DNA of 64,000 nucleotides from DASZIT01 sp036268775. GTDB lineage: Bacteria; Actinomycetota; Acidimicrobiia; Acidimicrobiales; RAAP-2. Position numbers and translations under genes: made by a program. The DNA lies in NCBI GenBank assembly GCA_036268775.1, contig DATATM010000015.1:62001-126000 (forward strand). The letters run 5' to 3'. Each line of letters opens with the position of its first letter. Position 1 is the stretch's first letter. The notes under the pieces are model-generated. The model saw only the letters and a program-made list of their open reading frames with translations. It searched no databases and had not been told where the DNA came from. Of this stretch, positions 60,520 through 64,000 are shown piece after piece.

Positions 60520-61155
60520 TTACTTGTTGGGCTGGGGGGTGACCCGCAGGTAGGGCTTGAGCGCCTTGAACCCCTTGGGGAACTTCTCCTTGGCGTCCTC
60601 GTCGGACACCGCCGGGGCGATGATCACGTCCTCGCCCTCTTTCCAGTTCACCGGCGTCGCCACCTGGTAGTTGGCGGTCAGCTGGAGGGAGTCCAGCACC
60701 CGGAGGATCTCGTCGACGTTCCGGCCGGTGGAGGCCGGGTAGGTCAAGGTGAGCTTGACCTTCTTGTCGGGGCCGATGATGAACACCGACCGGACCGTGA
60801 GGGTGTCGTTGGCGTTCGGGTGGATCATGTCGTAGAGGTCGGCCACCTTGCGGTCCTCGTCCCCGATGAGCGGGAAGTTGAGGGCGGTGCCCTGGGTGTC
60901 CTTGATGTCCTCGGCCCACTTGCCATGGGAGGTGACGTCGTCGACGGACACCCCGATCAGCTTGGTGTCACGCTTGTCGAACTCGGGCTTGGCCTTGGCG
61001 AACCCACCCAGCTCGGTGGTGCAGACCGGGGTGAAGTCCTTGGGGTGCGAGAACAGGATGCCCCAGCTGTCCCCCAGGTACTCATGGAACCGGATGGTCC
61101 CCTCGGTGGTCTCGGCGGTGAAATCGGGGGCTTCGTCGCCCAATCGAATGGCCAT
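60520..61155 (-). CDS. 1-Cys peroxiredoxin (Prx6 type)
   Basis: A 211-residue thiol peroxidase reducing peroxides. The peroxidatic Cys45 is in FSHPKDFTPVCTTELGGF, and the conserved catalytic Arg/Thr lie nearby. The Prx6-specific C-terminal region (VATPVNWKEGEDVIIAP) is present and no resolving Cys is seen, so it is the 1-Cys class. A strong Shine-Dalgarno (GAGGAG, 6 nt spacing) precedes the ATG. A perfect palindrome (ACTTGA-N4-TCAAGT, 61260-61275) lies upstream and could be an operator. Confidence 0.93.
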   Translation of the reverse strand: MAIRLGDEAPDFTAETTEGTIRFHEYLGDSWGILFSHPKDFTPVCTTELGGFAKAKPEFDKRDTKLIGVSVDDVTSHGKWAEDIKDTQGTALNFPLIGDEDRKVADLYDMIHPNANDTLTVRSVFIIGPDKKVKLTLTYPASTGRNVDEILRVLDSLQLTANYQVATPVNWKEGEDVIIAPAVSDEDAKEKFPKGFKALKPYLRVTPQPNK

Positions 61156-61259
61156 GTGTCACTCCTCATGTGTTCGGTGGACCGGTGCTGAGGTCCGGAT
61201 CGCGACCCTCACGATCCCCGTCGTTATCATCAAGCTAGACGAACCTTCGCCTATTGTCG

Positions 61260-61275
61260 ACTTGATGGGTCAAGT
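61260..61275. promoter_or_regulatory. Palindrome ACTTGATGGGTCAAGT upstream of peroxiredoxin
   Basis: Arms ACTTGA and TCAAGT around TGGG form a perfect 6-bp inverted repeat. It lies in the 178-bp region between the divergent peroxiredoxin and HAD genes, about 105 bp ahead of the peroxiredoxin ATG. On the minus strand a possible promoter (TCGACA, 17 bp, TAGCTT) lies just downstream. It may bind a dimeric redox or metal regulator; no known consensus matched. Confidence 0.4.
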
Positions 61276-61333
61276 TTAGAGGTCGGGCTGGCCCGGTCGA
61301 CCGGGTGACCGGTGGCGGGCAAGATGTTCGCCC

Positions 61334-61993
61334 ATGCCCGACATCGCCGCCTTCGACTTCGACGGAACCCTCACCACCGGCGGCAGCGTGTTCGACTTCC
61401 TCTCCGCCGTCACCGATCGCCGGAAGGTGGCCAACGCCTCGGTCTCCCTCCTCCCCCAGTTGGCCCACGCCGCCCTGGCCGGGGGCGAGGTGGCCGACCG
61501 GACCAAGGAGCGCCTGTTCGAGTTGGTGCTGGGGGGCACCGAGACGTCCCACTTCGAGGCGATCAGCGTCGCCTTCGCCGAGCGTCACCTGACCGGCCAC
61601 CTCCGTCCCGACGTCCATCGGCGGTGGCGGTGGCACCAACAGCGCGGCGACCACACCGTCATCGTGTCGGCTTCCCCGGAGGGCTACATCGCCGAAGCCG
61701 GACGCCTCCTCGGAGCCGACCATGCCATCGCCACCCGGCTGGCCACCGAGGAGGGTCATCTCACCGGCCGCTACGACGGGAAGAACTGTCGGGGGGCCGA
61801 GAAGCTACGTCGGCTCCGGGAGTGGACCGGCCGGCTGGAAGAGCCGACCGGTCGCCTCTGGGTCTACGGCAACAGCCGGGGCGATCTGCGGATGATGGAA
61901 GCCGCCGATGTCGGCGTCAACGTGGGACGGTTGGGCTCCCTCGGCCGGCTCCGCCATTTCCCCGGACTGGCCGCCAGCGAACCGGCGACCTAG
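61334..61993 (+). CDS. HAD hydrolase, subfamily IB (phosphoserine-phosphatase-like)
   Basis: A 219-residue phosphatase with the nucleophile/acid pair Asp8-Asp10 (FDFDGTLTTGG), the second motif VIVSASPEGYI and the metal Asp of YGNSRGDLRMMEAADVGV. The NCRGAEKLRRL stretch is typical of SerB-related IB proteins of actinobacteria. These often dephosphorylate phosphoserine or lysophosphatidyl compounds, and the specific substrate is unknown. The frame is free of overlap with the convergent SpoIID gene (16 bp apart). Confidence 0.88.
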   Translation: MPDIAAFDFDGTLTTGGSVFDFLSAVTDRRKVANASVSLLPQLAHAALAGGEVADRTKERLFELVLGGTETSHFEAISVAFAERHLTGHLRPDVHRRWRWHQQRGDHTVIVSASPEGYIAEAGRLLGADHAIATRLATEEGHLTGRYDGKNCRGAEKLRRLREWTGRLEEPTGRLWVYGNSRGDLRMMEAADVGVNVGRLGSLGRLRHFPGLAASEPAT

Positions 61994-62009
61994 CCACCCC
62001 CGGGCCGGG

Positions 62010-64000
62010 TTACTCCGCCGAGGGCGAACCGAAGAAAGTGGCATCGCCGAAGGCGAAGACGCTGCCATCGGCGGCCACGATCCAGTAGCCGTTGCGGTCG
62101 GTGGTGGCGGCCATCCCCACCACCGGTTGGGCCAGGGCCTGGTTGGCCACCGACCCGAAGAAGGGGGCGTCCCCGAAGGAGAAGATCCCGCCGTCCGACG
62201 CCACCAGCCGGTAACCGCGGCCGTCGACCGAGGTCGACATCCCGACCACCGGTTGGTTGAGGGTGATGGCCCCGGTGGAGCCGAAGAAACCGGCACTGCC
62301 GAAGGCGAAGATGCCACCATCCGACGCCACCAGCCAGTAGCCGGCCCCGCTCGGGGTCGACGACATCCCCACCACCGGCTTGTTCAGGTGGAGGGCGCCG
62401 GTGGAGCCGAAGAAGCCGGCGTCGCCGAAGGCGAAGATGCCACCATCCGACGCCACCAGCCAGTACCCCCGCCCGTCGGGGGTGGCGGCCATCCCCACCA
62501 CCGGCTTGTTCAACTTCAAGGCGCCGGTGGATCCGAAGAAGCCGGCGTCGCCGAAGGCGAAGATGCCCCCGTCGGAGGCCACCAGCCAGTATCCCCGCCC
62601 GTCGGGGGTGGCGGCCATGCCGACGATCGGCTTGTTGAGGGCGATGGCGCCGGTCGACCCGAAATAGCTGGCATTGCCGTAGGAGAAGATGCCACCGTCA
62701 CTGGCCACCAGCCAGTAGCCCTGCCCGTCGGCAGTGGAGGCCATCGCCACCACCGGCTTGTTCAACAGGGTGGAGGTAGTGAACCAGTTCGACTTGAGGC
62801 CGACGGTGCCGGCGAACTGGTCGCCGGTCAGGGTGACGTTCTGGTTCGACCCGACCAGGGTCAACGACGTCACCCGGCCGCCGAAGTCGCCGAACCCGTT
62901 GCGGGCGGTGATGTTGAAGGCCTGGAGGGTGCCGAGCTGGGGCCAGTCGGCCTGGATCTGGGACACCGGGATCGAGGCCGTCCAGGTATGGTTGGGATTG
63001 CAGGCCCCCGGCACGCAGATCGAGTCGCCGGTGTCGGGCACCGCCGGGAAGCCCAGCGAGTTGCCGGGGTTGGTGTAGCCGCCGGTGGAAGCCGAGTACT
63101 GGGTGGCGGCCACCGCCCCCCCGGGAAACTCCATCACCTGGCCGGTGGTGGCGGTGGCGGCCAGGTCCGTGAGGGGGTTCTCGTTCTTGGTTCCCTGATA
63201 GGTCTGGCAGTTCAAGTCGCAGGTGTCGGTGTAACCGAAATAGGAACCCAGCCCCGCCATCACGTAGGAGCGGGCCGCCACCGCCTGAGCTTCCAACTCC
63301 TGGAATCCCCACGGCTGTCCCTGGGGACCGGCTCCACCCAACGTGCCCCAGGAGGCGGATGATTCATTGGGCACCACCCCGGCCACGTACTGCTCCAGGG
63401 GCACGAAGTTGACGGTGCGGGGCTGGCCTTGATAATCGGTGCCTTGGATGTTCCCCCGCATGGTGAGGTTGCCACCGCCCTGACACAGCTGGAGGGCCTC
63501 ACTCCCGGTGGCCGGGTCCCCGAGATCGGGGTTGTGGTTCGGCACCGCGGTCGGATTGGTGACATTGGCCGCCACCGCCCCGTTCCAGGGTCCGGCACAG
63601 CCGCCGCCGACGGTGACGTTCCAACTGCCACCGCTGCCGTTGTTGGTCATCAGCACCGCCTGCCCGGCCGGCACCGGCAAGCCGGCCGCCGAGAACGGGG
63701 ACCCGGAGGTGACGATCACCGTGTTTTTGTTGTTCTCGGAGATCTCCACCCCCACCTGGGTGGCCTCCGCCGGCCCGCTCAGGCCCGACAGCGTGGTGCC
63801 GCCGTAGTAGTGGGCCACGATCGTCTGATAGGGGGTCTGGGCCAGCGCGTAGCCGAGGGCACCCCACTGCCCCATCCCGTGGCCGTGACCGAACCCGTGA
63901 CCGGTGAGGGTCACCACCGACGACGGGAAGGGGGCGGCCTGCGCCGGGGTGGGCAGGCTCAGGAGGGGGGCGCCCAGCACCGCCGCCGTCACCAGCGCCG
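62010..64000 (-). CDS. Secreted SpoIID/LytB-domain protein with six C-terminal repeats (5' end outside window)
   Basis: The predicted export signal is cut by the window edge: hydrophobic residues ending in AQA lie at its start. A SpoIID/LytB domain follows with GHGFGHGHGMGQWGALGYALA near the N-terminus. LEQYVAGVVPNESSASW and ELEAQAVAARSYVM follow, the motifs of this peptidoglycan-acting amidase-stimulating family. The C-terminal 249 residues are six 42-residue repeats containing GYWLVASDGGIFAFGDA-FFGSTG. The catalytic status is unclear from sequence. The repeats may bind the wall or form a beta-propeller. The in-frame GTG at 63992 may be internal to the signal peptide, so the true start is likely beyond 64000. 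Confidence 0.85.
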   Translation of the reverse strand, partial: ALVTAAVLGAPLLSLPTPAQAAPFPSSVVTLTGHGFGHGHGMGQWGALGYALAQTPYQTIVAHYYGGTTLSGLSGPAEATQVGVEISENNKNTVIVTSGSPFSAAGLPVPAGQAVLMTNNGSGGSWNVTVGGGCAGPWNGAVAANVTNPTAVPNHNPDLGDPATGSEALQLCQGGGNLTMRGNIQGTDYQGQPRTVNFVPLEQYVAGVVPNESSASWGTLGGAGPQGQPWGFQELEAQAVAARSYVMAGLGSYFGYTDTCDLNCQTYQGTKNENPLTDLAATATTGQVMEFPGGAVAATQYSASTGGYTNPGNSLGFPAVPDTGDSICVPGACNPNHTWTASIPVSQIQADWPQLGTLQAFNITARNGFGDFGGRVTSLTLVGSNQNVTLTGDQFAGTVGLKSNWFTTSTLLNKPVVAMASTADGQGYWLVASDGGIFSYGNASYFGSTGAIALNKPIVGMAATPDGRGYWLVASDGGIFAFGDAGFFGSTGALKLNKPVVGMAATPDGRGYWLVASDGGIFAFGDAGFFGSTGALHLNKPVVGMSSTPSGAGYWLVASDGGIFAFGSAGFFGSTGAITLNQPVVGMSTSVDGRGYRLVASDGGIFSFGDAPFFGSVANQALAQPVVGMAATTDRNGYWIVAADGSVFAFGDATFFGSPSAE
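62013..62759 (-). repeat. Six tandem 126-bp coding repeats
   Basis: Six 42-codon units encode the GYWLVASDGG repeats of the SpoIID-domain protein. Units 2 and 3 are nearly identical, units 1 and 4 are close, and 5 and 6 are more diverged, so recombination between units could change copy number. Confidence 0.85.

Noticed and set aside
1..64000. CRISPR arrays, tRNA/rRNA genes and insertion sequences
   Set aside because: No regularly spaced repeats with spacers, no cloverleaf or rRNA-like sequence, and no transposase were recognised on either strand. A computed tRNA and repeat scan would settle it.

Overview
The window is a GC-rich, densely packed chromosomal segment from an actinobacterium. 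The evidence is an actinobacterial-style division cluster with SepF and DivIVA but no FtsA, a lexA/LysM/nrdR arrangement like that of mycobacteria, DUF3040 and TIGR03086-type proteins, and DAP-type MurE. The C-terminal GYWLVASDGG repeat protein and the gene order suggest the class Acidimicrobiia, but this is inference; no rRNA or tRNA gene is present to test it. Almost everything is core metabolism. The only clearly accessory stretch is about 24-28 kb.

Layout. (1) 0-2.6 kb: a histidine phosphatase divergent from a group-2 sigma-70 factor. (2) 1.7-20.9 kb, minus strand: rluD-lspA-traR/dksA-like, then divIVA-yggT-sepF-yggS-pgeF-ftsZ-ftsQ-murB-murC-murG-ftsW-mraY-murE-ftsI-ftsL-rsmH-mraZ. This is the dcw (division and cell wall) cluster, with most genes overlapping by 1-4 nt. 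murD and murF are missing from their usual places. A sigma-70 promoter embedded in a row of about 10-bp-spaced MraZ boxes lies ahead of mraZ, and a second good promoter lies ahead of ftsZ. (3) 21.3-24.1 kb: a tandem-GAF histidine kinase, a NarL-type regulator and a convergent single-receiver protein. (4) 24.2-30.8 kb: a small unknown gene, an SDR, a deletion-truncated MFS transporter, an aldo/keto reductase, a HIBADH-like dehydrogenase, a lipoate-ligase-like protein, an HNH protein, a ROK sugar kinase and two small actinobacterial proteins. (5) 30.9-34.9 kb: an SOS locus. lexA diverges from a LysM/transmembrane protein whose operon continues through nrdR, a PIG-L deacetylase and dinB. Four LexA boxes sit in the shared promoter. 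(6) 34.9-44.6 kb: dapE-dapD-dapC-hflX-dapF-miaA-miaB-queF. (7) 44.7-52.6 kb: thrB, a D,D-carboxypeptidase, ftsK, RNase J and dapA. (8) 52.7-61.2 kb: a diiron ferritin-like protein with two paralogous TetR regulators, dapB, an M16 peptidase, pnp, rpsO and a 1-Cys peroxiredoxin. (9) 61.3-64 kb: a HAD hydrolase and a secreted SpoIID-domain protein with six 42-residue repeats that runs off the window.

How the genes fit together. All six Dap enzymes of the succinylase route (DapA-F) are within 20 kb and feed meso-DAP to MurE. MurE, MraY, MurG and MurC build the precursor used by FtsI/FtsW, and FtsZ, SepF, DivIVA, FtsQ and FtsL position that machinery. The SOS locus adds a predicted division brake (LysM protein) and a translesion polymerase (DinB) under LexA. 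I did not find a clearly novel defence or mobile system. The best leads are the predicted SOS polycistron, the histone-H1-like tail on a DksA-type protein, the diiron enzyme with duplicated regulators, the missing murD/murF, and the coding-like 365-bp leader of rsmH.
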